Made by a program: the position numbers and the translations under genes | DNA from: Oxytricha trifallax | Lineage: Eukaryota > Ciliophora > Spirotrichea > Sporadotrichida > Oxytrichidae | Reading direction: 5' to 3' | Length of the DNA: 64,000 nucleotides | NCBI GenBank assembly: GCA_000711775.1 | Contig: ARYC01017090.1 | Location: 168,354 to 232,353 of the forward strand | The notes under the pieces: model-generated | Database searches by the model: none | The model's input: the letters and a program-made list of their open reading frames with translations, nothing else | What the model was told of the DNA's origin: nothing | Shown here: positions 26,256-39,300 of the stretch, piece after piece | Layout of the letters: every line of letters begins with the position of its first letter | Position numbering within the stretch: the stretch's first letter is position 1

Positions 26256-27656
26256 TCAATTAATGATAATTTTTACTTTTTTTAATAATTAAAAAAATTG
26301 GGGGTTTTGAGTCCCTTCTTAATAATAAGGTTTACGAGTTTAATTTTCAATAAGCAGGATTTAATTATAAATTTATAGGGATTGCTTCTCAAGCTCATCG
26401 TCTGCTTAATTACGCACTTAAATTATTAGATCTTTATATATTAAGGGAACATTTGCGTTATTATGTGATGTTTTATGTTTGCTTTTTTATGGTGATCCCA
26501 GGGATGCTCTGTCTACATATGCTGCGTTTGAATTTATAATAAATTGCTTGATTTGTTCAATTTGCTAACGATAAAGTCTTTCGGGGCATTCTCTTTTAAT
26601 TTTAACTGCAGTTTGCATTATATTTTCATCTTTGTCACAATGATAATTTTATCGTTTTGAATCGAGACCTTCCTTTAACATTTATGGTAAAACTCTAATT
26701 TGATGTTCTTAATGAGTTCTATGCTATAAATAAACATACCTATATTATATTAAAGTTCTTTGAGTAGGATTGACATTTTAAACGTTTTCATCTAGTATTG
26801 AAGCTCTGGAAGAATTTAACTAATCGTAGTGATTTGAAGAAGTGTAATGATTAGCATTCACCTGCAAATTGATAGAGGGTGTATTTGATTATAAATTAGG
26901 TGGAGTAACTGTGGCTTAGGATTATTAAGCAACTTCTTAGCTTGAATATGACTATAAATCCTCTGGTTTTTGCACTATTATTGAGTTGAAAGCCTGCATA
27001 AATAAATTATATTGCTCTTCACTGTTGCTTAACAATATCATTTTTCTAGTTTTCTAATCCTCACCATTTTAAGAGCTTGCTTTATCTAAAATTTCTATCA
27101 TAAAATCAAAGCTCCATTCGATCATTATTTACTTGTCAATTCTATTTTCTTCACTTTGCCCTAAAGTAGAAACACTGTGAACTTTAACTATTTTACTTAA
27201 ATTTAAAGTAAATTTATCCTTTGTACTTCCACTCTTCTTATCACTTAGCCGGTAAGAAAACGTCAATTCATTTAAATCCAAAGTGAAATATCTCTTCACA
27301 TAATTAGTGAAAAATCTCCTAGAAGTTTGGCTTTTAATTTTAATTAAATAACCTGAAACAACTTTTGAGCCCTAAATTAAATAATAAAGTTGAATTAAAT
27401 TAATATTTACCTGAAATAGTGGATCTATAATTATTCGTTAACTTTTCATAAGTGGTTCTTATATTAACTCGCTTTGGGGATTTTTTTGAGAGTCTGAACT
27501 ACTTTTCTTACTACTGCTTTAACTTAAGGATTGAGAATTATTGATGTTTGTTACGTTCTTTTTTTCTTAAGTTTACTAAGGAGTTTTTTAGTTTTTATTC
27601 ATTATTATAAGTTGAGGTGTTTATAAAGCTGTTTGAGAAGATTAAGATGATGCCAT
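26256..27656 (-). CDS. PH-domain protein
   Basis: From ATG 27656; one intron 27372-27410 (GTAAAT...TTTAG), 453 residues to TGA 26256-26258 in exact frame. A Ser/Gln-rich N-terminus of about 95 residues precedes a pleckstrin-homology domain: VVSGYLIKIKSQTSRRF, FTNYVKRYFTLDLNELTFSY, and a C-terminal helix SEEQYNLFMQAFNSI. The usual helix Trp is replaced by Tyr/Phe. A polar region follows, then a Lys/Arg-rich C-terminus. PH domains bind phosphoinositides or proteins at membranes; no catalytic domain accompanies it. The last about 30 codons are AT-rich and the stop could be earlier. Confidence 0.75.
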
Positions 27657-28106
27657 TAGAATATTTTAATAAAATTAAATATAATCATATTAATCCTAAT
27701 TCATTGCTTTATTTTGACTCTCGAATTAAAAAATAATTGAGGCATTAATTTTTTATTTAGAATATGTGGACTATTAATGATTCAAAGAATATAATTAATA
27801 TATACTTTCAAAAACTTATGTATTTAATTAATGTTATGATAGTCTCTATAAAATAGCTTTTATTATATTTGTTAAAAACTTCAGCTAATTTTTCTAGAAG
27901 ATTTTTACAAGTTTATTAAGTAATACATATGATTTTAAATAAAATTATTATATATATATATATATCAAGATTAATTGTAAATTTTTACCATTTAAAAGCA
28001 CATAATTTCAATGATTTTAAGCTTAATTTAAAGCAATATATTTATATATAAATAACAATGCGAGTAATAATATTAGAGAGATAATAAATTAAAATATACA
28101 AGAATA
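27657..28106. other. Intergenic AT-rich stretch
   Basis: Shared upstream region of the divergent PH-domain and membrane-protein genes. Contains a (TA)n tract at about 27948-27964. No coding frame recognised. Confidence 0.5.
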
Positions 28107-29385
28107 ATGAGTAATAATCTTGATAGAAACCTAAAAATAAACGTAGATGTCATCCCACCAGTTGTCCCTTAGGAACCCACTCCCAACATTCAAGATGAGT
28201 AAACTGTCGAAGAGAGCAAAGCAGATGTTACAATTAAGATTAAAATTAATGACAATTATCTCATTAAAATTTAATAAATGTATTTAAATTATTATAACAT
28301 GATGAGACTGTAAAGCTTTAAGATCAATAAAATATACTAAATAAGGCGTATTTCACAAAATGAAGCATTTTAGAAGGTAAGTTATGAGATAATTTAGTTT
28401 TTACCAGTCAATTTTCTCATATTTTAGGTTTTGAATTTGTACTCTATATTTTCAAAAAAATAAGAATTGTTTCATAGATTAACTTATTTTATTTAGAGAT
28501 TTAAATTCTTTTTATCATAATAGGGGCTGGGCTGTCAATAAAAACTCTGAATAATTTAAATCATTATATTTTTTAAATAATAAGGAACAAGTTATTTTTA
28601 GTTTTGTATTTATATTTAAAAGTAATAAGCTCTTAAAAAATTGAAAAGACATGGAAAAAGATTGTATGAGAAAACGTTTATTTAGAAATATAAAAAATCT
28701 TTGCTATAAGTTAGTTGTAAAAATGAAAAATTTATAGCTTAATTTGTTAATTAGCGTTTCCCTAATATCATTGACCCTTGATATCCTCGTAGTTGCTTAT
28801 TTGATAGCCTACTCAATATTTCTGATAACAGACGTGCAATAAGATTCCTCATTCATAAAATGGATAAATTTAGGCCTAGCAATAACCTTTAGATTAGTCA
28901 TTATAGGCATTCGAGTGATTTTTGAATATATAGTAGAGAGAGTAGCACGAAGTATCTTTTACGCAATGCTGGCTGCTGTCTCATTCATTTTTAGTGGGCA
29001 TGTAATGCCAGAGAAAGACATAAACCTGCTAATTGTAGCAGTGGTCGACCTAGGAGTCATAATTATATTACTAATATATGCTGTCAGCATTAAATGTCTG
29101 TCCAAGCGTTAAAATATCACATTAGCCTGTAGGAAAGCGTTCAACACAGTAGCTTTGATTTTGTTTATTTCCTATTGTGTATTCATTACTACAATTGCTA
29201 TAGTGAATCATGTATAGAGATAGCTTATCGAAATAGACTATGCTTCGTCACTGTTTTACTCAGAATGCTTCTTTGGATTTTTGTATATATTCATGTTCAC
29301 TCTCAATAGACTACAGCGAAACGGCTTCTGCAAGTGCTTAGATAAATTATGTTGCTGTGCTTGCTGCTGCTCACCTACCGAATGA
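28107..29385 (+). CDS. Multi-pass membrane protein with Cys-cluster C-terminus
   Basis: 313 residues from ATG 28107 to TGA 29383-29385 after removing two IESs (50 bp, pointer ATGA; 287 bp, pointer AAAA); 942 nt, exact frame. The polar acidic N-terminus (VDVIPPVVPQEPTPN) is cytosolic in type, then about six hydrophobic helices (for example LTLDILVVAYLIAYSIF, NLLIVAVVDLGVIIILLIY, LYIFMFTL). It ends in CKCLDKLCCCACCCSPTE, a dense Cys cluster likely palmitoylated. Family not recognised; a ciliate integral membrane protein. Confidence 0.75.
28249..28302 (+). other. IES, 50 bp, pointer ATGA
   Basis: ATGA at 28249-28252 and 28299-28302. Removal joins TIKIKIND to ETVKLQDQQNILNKAYF. Confidence 0.7.
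28357..28647 (+). other. IES, 287 bp, pointer AAAA
   Basis: AAAA at 28357-28360 and 28644-28647 around AT-rich DNA with TGA stops. Removal joins AYFTK to DMEKDCMRKR and makes the whole gene exactly in frame. Confidence 0.65.
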
Positions 29386-29830
29386 ACAATTTAATTTGCA
29401 GTTATAAAAGTTAATATGGTCTATATAGTTGTTTAAGAAAGGATTTTGGGGGTTTCTCCATTAAATAAAAAACTTAATTCATTTACTACCTATATATTTA
29501 TTCTGTTTATAAACTACCACTATACTAACAGTCTTAAAAATGAAAAACAAATTCGAATATAAAAGAGTAGCAAGTTTTGTGTAAATATCAACTTGAGCTA
29601 AAATTGATATGTCTTGTAACGTAATATAACGATATCAATAATATACCAGTAAATTCAACTTAATAGCTAATGAGAATAAAATGTGAAACAAATGTAAATA
29701 TACTTAACGTAATTAGCCTAGCAATATTAAATTTGCATTAATAATGTCATTGAAAGAAAATGATTTGAAGTTATAGTATTTAAAATAAATATTTAAATTA
29801 TTCAAACTAAATTAAACAATTATAATTAAA
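29386..29830. other. Intergenic AT-rich stretch
   Basis: No coding frame recognised between the membrane-protein stop and the MORN gene start. Confidence 0.5.
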
Positions 29831-32800
29831 ATGAAAAAAGTAATGCAGTACTATCAAAATTCTTAATATCAAAACGTTCATGGTAGTTAAAATATCAATG
29901 ACAATTTAAATTATATACTTAACAATTAATTGTATTTTAACTTTTTTTATTGTTAAATGAGTCGAATTCTGATTATTATATGAACGAGACAGATTCTAAC
30001 ATAGACACTCAATCGAACAAATATATAGTTAAGGGTATATTAGGTAATTTAAACCCAGATGACTAAAATATATTTGAAAGTTTTCAAAAATTAAACAATA
30101 ACTAGCTGCATAACCCACTTTAAAAGGTTTCAAATTTTCAGCAATATGGTCAGTAAAATTAACAAGTTAATTAGGAGAACAATTAAGATGAAAATTAGCA
30201 TTATAGAAACTTCGACTATAATCAAGTCAGTTCAGGAATGGAATTTAAATAAAATTCAGACTAAAGTCTCATCACAGGTACTAAAGGAGTTCAGTCAGTG
30301 AAGGAATTGCTAACAAGAAATAAGCGTTTATCAATTGCAGAGTAATTAAAGCAAGAGGCTGTTATTGGAATTGATTCTCAACCCATGTTTACAACTTAAA
30401 AAATTCCTGAAAGTAATAAAGAGAGCTCAGTCGTAGTAACGGCAGGTATAAGCTTTCTTGAAAACCCTTCTTCTCAAATATCTAATCAGTAAATTCATGT
30501 GAAGAAAGAACGCGTAGGTTCAGCAACCTACATAAGAAAGGCTTAAAGAGCTGCACTGGAGCAAACATTTAGAAATCCTTCTATGCTTGAGGAAAATAAA
30601 TTTGAGGTTTCCTAAGAATAATAGTAATAAGATGGAAACTAAAACAGCATTTAGCAACAGTAAAATTATGAGAAACTTCAATCAGAACTCAATGACATAA
30701 AGAAGACCTTAGAAAAGTTGGAAACAAGCAATAAGTATATTACATAAGTAAAGAGAAATATAGCTTCTGCCAAAACAACGCATGGGATGAGGATTCATAA
30801 TCCAATAAATTTCAAAGCTGAAACTGACAGTCAAAATACTCAAGAAATAGTATAAAACCAAATCTTAAATCAATATTAGAAACTTGATATCTTAGATTTA
30901 GACTCAGAATATATCTCAAAGTTTTCAACATAATCAAGATTAATTTTTCTACATTATTTTATATAATAGATCAGTTGGAAGAGCTTAATCCGCATTAAGA
31001 TAAAGAGCCTCTCAAAAATCCTAGACAGCAAATATTGCAAGCAGCGAAAATCAAACTTAATTGCTAAAAAATCTGAAATCAATTATGTCAAAAAAAGGTG
31101 GTGTACCATACTTGCAAAATCTGATTAATCATAACATGCAATCCGCAAATTCATATAAATCTGTAAGGTCAAAAAGTACCAATAAAAGTAGATCAAAATC
31201 TCCTTTAAATGGACGATTTGCTTTTGATACCAGCAGCAGAGGATTAAATCAAACTTCGAATAATATATACACTAATCACATAGAAGTTGATAATCCTTTC
31301 ACTGCTAATATGGCGAATGACTTTAAGTATAATTGGAATTATATATAACTGAATTAGTTATTTTAATATAAAAGGGGAAATTTAAGCTCAAACAAAGTAA
31401 AAACATTGCCATAATTCAAAACTAATTTAATTCAACTCCAAAAGAAAAATTCATAGACGCCTCGGAAGTTATGGGTACATTAACAACACCTGATAACTCT
31501 TAATAATACAAAGGTAATTTGAAAAATGGTAAAAGGCATGGCTATGGAGAGCAGATGTTTATACTTGATTCTATATAGTGCAAGAGAGCTTTAATTAAAG
31601 GGAGTTGGAAGAATGGGTTTTTATCAGGAAAAGCTTAAATTTTAATCATAACTTAACATTAAGTTGCACATAAAAATGAACATAATATCAACGGAACTAT
31701 CATTGGCAGTGATAATTCAGCTAATATATCTTAATAAATTACTCCTAAAAATTAAAATTTAGCTAGTAGTACAGTATCAAATAATAATTAAGTTAGTTTC
31801 TTTTGCAAAACAATTTAGGAAAGTTTTGAAGGTATATTTAAGAAGGGTTAAGCTTTTTAATAATATTTTTAAGGATTCTTCAACAAGTCTTTGAAAAAAT
31901 CATAATAATCGAAGGCAATGGTACTCTTTAGTACTTAAAAAGAATTATCAAGGAAATATCATCAAAAATATCTTGTCTGGGTTAGGCCAGCTAAAACTTA
32001 AGAATGGAATATTGTATGAAGGAAACTTTTAGAATAAAAGTGTTTTACTAGCTATTCATATGACTTATAGATAAACTATATCTCCAATTGCTTAATCTCC
32101 CATAAATAGTGCCCTTAATACTTTAGCGTCAACTCATACTAAGATTAATATTAATACTTTTTCTGTTATTTTTTTCATGGTAAAGGGTCTTGCAGTTGGA
32201 ATATTAATTAAGACAATAAGCCAAGTACAGTGACTTTCGAAGGTCATTTTCAAAATAGTTAAATTGATTATGAATAAATTCTATTTTGGTCAAAACATCA
32301 TTCATGGCTTCTTCAAAGAGAGTAAACTTACTGGTCAGGCTTTTAAGTAACAAGTTATAAATGATAAACTGTCGATTGTTTATAAAGGTAATTTTACATC
32401 AGATGAGAATTATGAAATGGAAGGATTTGGGGAGTTAATTTGGACCACATAAAACTACAATAATTAATATATTGGAGAATTTAACTAGAACAAGATTCAA
32501 GGGTAAGGCCAATTTTCATTTATGGATCAGTATGGAGGTCTCGAAATATTTCTTTTAAGACTTTGTTGAAAAAATAATAAGAATGAGAAATAACTAGTTT
32601 TATGGCAAAGGGGAACTTTAGTTTTCAAATGGTGATAAATACTCAGGTTAATTCCAAAACGGAATATTTGAGGGTAGTGGTTAATTCAGTTTCAACAATA
32701 ATCAGTTCGTTTATTCAGGGTTATTCTTAAATGGGTAATTTCACGGCTAGAGCTTTATAATTATTTCTAAAGTTCATTCGTTCTTAAGGGTAATTTCATA

Positions 32801-33247
32801 AATAAAATTTGCCAGTTTAGTATTGATTGCAGTAGTAATGTTCAAATATCATACACTAATGGAGACTAGTATGTGGGAAAGATCAATGTATAATATCAAC
32901 TTAATGGAAGTGGAGTTTATAGGTGCTTTATGGAAAACTTTAAACTCACAGGTACATTTAAAGATGATGAATAATCAATTTATACTATAGAAATAGGAAA
33001 TTCATAGAATATACTAAAGACAGTTTATGGGTATTATAATTAGGGAAAGCTTAATGGAAATGCTATTGAGTAAATTCATGATAAAAAACAAAAATAAATC
33101 ATTTCAAGAAACAACTAGATTTACATTAACAACTCATTGTAAAAATTCTAAACTAAAATTGGAGATACGATAGACAACTCTTCATTAACAAATGAAAGCT
33201 ATTATGAATCTATAGAAAAATAATGTTAATATACTATTTTAAATTGA
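29831..33247 (+). CDS. MORN-repeat protein, several IESs
   Basis: Starts MKKVMQYYQNSQ at ATG 29831. The first half is Gln/Asn/Ser-rich with a short coiled coil (YEKLQSELNDIKKTLEKLE) and a basic segment (SMSKKGGVPYLQ context). The second half has MORN-type motifs: YKGNLKNGKRHGYGEQ, KGSWKNGFLSG, GLGQLKLKNGILYEGNF, QYIGEFNQNKIQGQGQF, YSGQFQNGIFEGSGQF. MORN repeats mediate membrane/phospholipid or protein contacts. Three IES are frame-supported (pointers TTAAAT, AGAT, TTTAAG). Several more frame changes between about 31,880 and 33,100 show further IESs I could not place. Probable stop TGA 33245-33247 (NESYYESIEK region). Exact product length unknown, about 900-1000 residues. Confidence 0.7.
29906..29958 (+). 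other. IES, 47 bp, pointer TTAAAT
   Basis: TTAAAT at 29906-29911 and 29953-29958 in the same phase. Removal joins NINDNLN to ESNSDYYMNETDS. Confidence 0.75.
30937..30971 (+). other. IES, 31 bp, pointer AGAT
   Basis: AGAT at 30937-30940 and 30968-30971. Removal joins KFSTQS to RSVGRAQSALRQRASQ with a +1 shift. Confidence 0.7.
31322..31386 (+). other. IES, 59 bp, pointer TTTAAG
   Basis: TTTAAG at 31322-31327 and 31381-31386. Removal joins ANMANDFK to LKQSKNIAIIQNQF and leads into the MORN region. Confidence 0.75.
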
Positions 33248-33345
33248 AAGACCTTATTTTAATCTTAATTAAAGTAACGCCTATTTTGAGGTTAAAAAGT
33301 TTTGACAAATTAATTGAACTACATTAAAGTTATATTCCAAAGTTT

Positions 33346-36300
33346 TCATCTATATCTTCCACCAATTTAATTCTTGGGTTTAATATAAAGGTTGGTAGTG
33401 CCTCTAGTGGTTCTCTTTCTAGTTTACTGAATGAGACACTCTTCGCAATGCCATTCATCAAGAGGCTTCTTCAAGAGTCCTGAACAACTCAAATGAGTAA
33501 CATTTTTGCATGAAATACAGCATAAAACCTTTCCACCCTTGTTACACTTGTAACAAGCTTCATCCCATTACTTGCTCTCTTCATCATCATCTTCCTCATC
33601 AACTTCATCTTCATCCACTTCACTTTCTCCTTGCATTGAGTCCAAATCTGATTCATCATCGCTCTCTAGATACATCTTCTTTTTGCCACCTTTAGACTTT
33701 GCTTTAGCTGCAGGTTTAGCACTTCTGCGGCTTCGCTCATTAGATCTCTCATAATCTGAATCATCGTCCTCTTCGTCGTCAAAGAACTACTTGTAACTTT
33801 TACTCTTTCTGCTTGCTGACTTATCTTGTTAGTTCTACATTTTTGTAGAGGGTTTTCTCTTCAATGCTGATGATGAATTACTACCAGATTTTTACTCTTT
33901 CTTTTGCTTCTTGTACTAAGCGTCTAAAGACCTCTAGATAGATTAACCAACAGTTTTCTCTAGGATTTTCACTGCGATAAATAGAGCATTCACGTTTCCA
34001 AAGCAGCATTCACCAAATACATATTATCTCCAGGATTCTCTCAACTCTTTTGTAGCCCAGAACTTAATGAAAAACAGCTTCTATACTTTGACATTTTTGT
34101 ATTCTTATACAATATTCTTGATTTCTCCATCATTGATATTCTTGCTCTCTTCATTTTGATCTTTGATAAATTCACTTTAGTTGCCTCCTTCTTCGTCTTC
34201 TTGGTCAGATTTATGATTCTGATCATCTTTGTTATTCACATATTTTAATGAGTGTGGAGAACAGAAACCTTCGTCTAATTTAAGGAGAACTTAAGATAAA
34301 TCGTCTACAGTTTGAGCCTCGAAAATTTACTCTTTTACTTTATCTCTCACATGTTTGAAGTCCCATTCTCTCTGAAATTACAGATTTGAATCTGTGTATA
34401 GCTCTTCTAGTCCGAGAAGTTACTGTTTCACATTCTCAAAGGTTATCTTTTCTTCTTAAGGATAAGGTTACTTTTGCTAAATACCAAAAATATTTGAAGA
34501 GGAGTTTTTATGTTTTCGCTATGCCTTATTTTCCATAAGATACTGTCTCTTGGTTGGCATCTTTTTGTTGTACCATATTGAATTATTCAAAGCTTGATAG
34601 TAGTTATCATTTTAATAATGTTGGTTTAGTTGTATATACAAATAAATACTATAAATTTATCATTTTCGAAGATGACATGCTTTTTTTCCTGAACTTCTTC
34701 AACCTCTTCTTCTTCCATTTCAATATCTTCCTTTTTCTACTATTCTTGTACTGCGGTTTCTTCTTTCATATCCTAAGAGACTTCTTCCTGCTTAAGTTAA
34801 TCGCCTAATGCATTTGCTTGGGTGGCGGCAGCAGCAGCTGCGGCGGCTTACTTTCTGCTCTTCTTTAGCTTAAGTCTGTCTCTTATCTTTCTAAGGTTCT
34901 CTTAAAGCTTTCTCTCTCTTATTCCCTTAAGATTACAAGCCTCAATTAGACGTTCAAACTCTTCTTCTTGATCATAGTAGTACCATTTGAAAATGACTTC
35001 TATTGCTTCAGCATCAAATTCATCCTCATGCATTTGCTAATCCTACTACTTAATTGTATCAGTGTTAATTTACTCCTCGTCGACCATTTGAACATCTTGA
35101 GTTACAGGTTTTTAGTTTTTAACTTCTTCATATTTCTTGACAAATAGCTTGCCAGGTTCCTCCTTGAAGAACCAATATTCGTTCTTATCTGCGTCTTTAC
35201 CAAGCATTGAAGTCTTAATTGAAGTTTTGTGAGCTTGTTCATTCAATCTCTCAATCTTATTTTGTCTCTTTTCAATTTGATCTTGTACAAATTTAACCTT
35301 CTTGAGGATCTTATTCTTAAATTACTTAAGTTCATTGATCTAATTCCATATTGTTCTACTTTAGATACGAGTAGCCCCAGCAAGCTACTTTTTCAATTCG
35401 TCAATTTTGTTCAAAATTTCCTCTGAGTTATTGAAGAAATTGTTTTAAGCATGTTCTTTAACGATTTCCTGCTTTTAGTTTTCCAATTGCTTTATCTCAG
35501 CATAGATATCCATCTTTTGCTTGTTAAATGAGGATTTCTCTTCAACTCTCTGATTCAAAAATACTCTAAAATCATCTAGATCATGGATACCATCAATAAG
35601 CACTTCTAAGAGTTCTGTTTTCTCCTCGTAAGTCAATTTGTTTGAGTATTACTCAGGCTTTAAATTCACTAATTTATCACAGATTGAAGCAATATGCTGA
35701 TCTAATGGGTAGAAATCGAATCTCTTCTATTATTTCATAATCAGTCTAATGAGTTCTGGCCAGATATTCTCAGGCTTATCAATATACCAATGCAATTCTT
35801 CAATAAGATTGTCCTCTTTTTCATCTATGTTCTCCTTATTTGAAGCTTCATTAGCAGCTTTGGTTTTCTCCTCAAGATGCTTCAGTTCATTCATGAAAAC
35901 ATTGTAGATGGAAACATGAATTTCATTAATAAGTCCAAATCCTTTTGATGGAACCTTTGCTTCAGGACTAGAAATTCCTGAGGAGTTTCTAGATGAGCAG
36001 TTTATATTTGTTGAATCTGGCTCCTCGTCTGGATTCTCTGGCTTCCATATTTAAAATACTTAATCATTTCTCTAAGTAAAGCTTAATGCTATTTAAAGTT
36101 CTTCAAACTTGAATGGTGTCAGATTCATGAAGTCTCCAAAGTTGTTTAAGAACTCCCAAATATAGAGGAGTCTTTCAAATTAAGGACCATTAAGCAGTAC
36201 TTGCTTCAGCTGAGGTTTCTATGGGAAGTTATCTGCACCATGAAGTAATGGCATTTTCTTTATGAGCTTATCCTCAATAGGGTATTAGTTAACAATTTTT

Positions 36301-39300
36301 TATCAAATATAATATCTTAAACATATAATGATAATATCTTATCAAACACAGATCTCCCTATTTCTTATGCCCTTAAAATAATTATAGATCAATTTAAATA
36401 GCTTTTGCTTAATTTTTATTGAAAATTTTATTTGAATCCAAACCCCAAAACCCCTTAATGAGGTTTATAAGTGCTTTGATTTGTAGGGAATTTGTTAGAG
36501 GTTGGGGTTATTAATTAAATGCGAGACAAAAATAGCAAGCTTTTGGGGTCTATTTATGATGAGGAGTATATAGATTTAGTGTTTAAACTGCGATTTGGAT
36601 GTGATATATACAGTGAGTAAGTCAAACCAGTACTTAATTATAAGACAATTGCACTGCTCTTAAAGCGAAGTCCTTCAACTGTTCGCTCCCACTGCCTTAT
36701 AGCAGTATAACTTAAGCAATGATAGCTGAATTCTATGCCTTAGAGGAAGTCAAAGTTTCAATAGAAGCATATTGACTATCTTATTAATGAAAAAACTTTG
36801 AAGTATTGGGCTCACTTCTCTCTCGACCAACGAGCTACTATGTTTCACCGCCAGTTCCCTGAGTTGAAGATCTCTGCTTAGTCTATAGCCAACATCTATA
36901 AACGAAATGGTATCTCTTACAAAGGTGTTAATCGTATCAAGAGAGTAATTGATTTCTTTCTGCCATTTTACAACAACAACTTAAATTATATTTATAATTA
37001 AATGCAGAGAGCCTAATAGAATAATAATAAGTTTATTCATGCTGATGAGGCTGTGTTTACATTCAACACTTTCATCTAGAAGTCTTGGTATAAGAGACAT
37101 AGCAACATAGAAGTATATGACTAGAAAGTCAAGGTATAAACAATGGCAATTCTTGGAGGTATTAGCGAGGATGCTGGTTTAGAAACTTATCTTATTCATC
37201 CTCGCTCTATTAAGACAGAGCAGTATATTAAGTTCTTAGAACAGCTGAGGGAGAAGTACCCTGAATAAGAGATTATACTGTTTGTTGATAATCTCTCTGT
37301 TCATAAGACTAAACAAACAAGGAAGAGTTATGAACAACTTAGAATAACGCCAGTGTTCAAAGTACCTTACAGTCCACAGTTTAATGGAATTGAAATCTAT
37401 TGGGGTATATTAAAAGGCCATTACAAGAAACTGCTGCTCTACCACTTGATGCATGACCTACCTATCGATACAGTAGACTTTATTAAAAGCTCAGCGAAGA
37501 GAGAAGATAATTTATTGGCTTAAAAGTGTGCTAAAGAAGGGAGAGTGAATGTATATAAATAAGTTGTGTAGTTAAGTTAATGAATATATAAGTCACATTT
37601 AAAAATCTTAAGAGGGAGCTGGCTTCTCTTTCTTTTCTTCTACTTCTTGCTTCCCTCCTCCTAAGTTTCTTCTCTTGCTGCCAGCTCCAGCATCTATGTT
37701 CATTGACTCTGGAGGCTAAATATTTGAATAAAGTCTCTTGCTAACTTCATACTTTGTCTGCGACTTTCGCTCTCTGTGAAGCTTGCTCTATTCCTTCATC
37801 AAGAAGATGCCAGTTCCAGATTTTTCTAAAGAGTTAAGCTACAAATCTTACTAGAAATATAAGGGTGCTTCTGCAGCTCTGATAGCCAGCTCTCACTTAT
37901 CTTGATCCCTTGCTTTTCCTTATCTTCTGATGAGATGCTGTACCTCTTCTTATGAGATTCTTGAATAATTTCTTTCAAGTAATCACCTTTAATTGTTGCA
38001 AGTATGCCAAAGAAATAGTTTCTTTCAGGTAGTTTGTTTGACAACTGCTTCTTAGTGGGAAGGTACTGCGAAACCTCTGGGTCGTTCATAGCATCATCAT
38101 ATAAGTTAGTCACTGAAATCTCTGGATAGTTTGGAATCTCTGCAAACTTTACATCTTAAGTTTTCAAAGCTTTCTTCTCTTCGCAGAGTATTGCTCTTAG
38201 AAATGAAATTTTAGTACCTTCCATCGTTGGCAGGAACAAACCAACTACATAATCAAGATTAGTTACTATGAGTTCAATACCTTGCTGCACCAGGTAGCGA
38301 TGCAAATCCTCCTTGCTTCTAAATCTTTGAATCAATTCTTGTGCTTGCACTCTTTTCATTGCATCATTCATTGACTCCATCTTGTTTACAGATCTAAGAA
38401 ATGATATTCAAATTTAAGTTTATTGATTTCAATTATATACCTCTGTAAAACTTACTATTAAATATGGGCATCCTATAGGAGGTCAACCTCTAAGAAGGAT
38501 ATGGAGAAGGTTTTGAGAACTGGTTTCAAACTTGAGAGATTGATATCAATTTCTACTGTTATAGTTCCATATTTTTAAATTTAAAGCAGTACGTACTTAA
38601 TTAGGTGCACCTCCTAAATCGGTACGTACTATAATAAAATTATTATTGAAAGTAAAAATGGTTACTTCCTCACCCATATTAAGAGCTGGATCGTCTCTTA
38701 ACACTCATGTTTCTTCTCTAAGACTCTAAGAACTTCCCTTGAAACTTGTAGACTTGCAAAGCTCTCATATAAGCTCTCAGTTATAGAGGCTGTTTTATAA
38801 TTTTAAATCAAATTTAAATATGAGCGCTAACATTTTAAGAAAAACAACAGCACTTCCATCAAACTAAATGAGACTTACCTTTGGCAGCAATAAAAAGTGT
38901 GATAGCTGTGAGATGAACTCACTTAAAGAACAACCAGAGCTAATACTTGAGGTCTCTGTTATTAAAATAGAAATTAATAATAGAAAATTAATGGCAAACA
39001 AGTGTGTCGGAGACAGAGAGGAGGAGAAAGTTAGAAATGAAGTTTCTATGTAAGCAGATGAAGTTGAAGTATTTTTTTGTGAGAAGTGTGAAAGAGACTT
39101 CACTTATAAGTCTAGCTGGTACAGGCATATGAAGGTCCATAAGGAAGCTAAGCCTACTGTTTACTTAAAGCATGACAAAGTTGATGGAAAGTATGATTGC
39201 TTTGAGTGCCATAAGCAGTACTCTCATACAAGAGATTTAAAGAAGCATCTTTTAAAAGCCCACAAGAAAGAGATAGAAGTTGAAGATTAAGACACTCAAC

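Noticed and set aside
36438..36460. C4A4 repeats as real telomeres or nanochromosome ends
   Set aside because: They lie at the paired inverted ends of TBE elements, with AAT duplications and internal transposon genes, not at chromosome ends.
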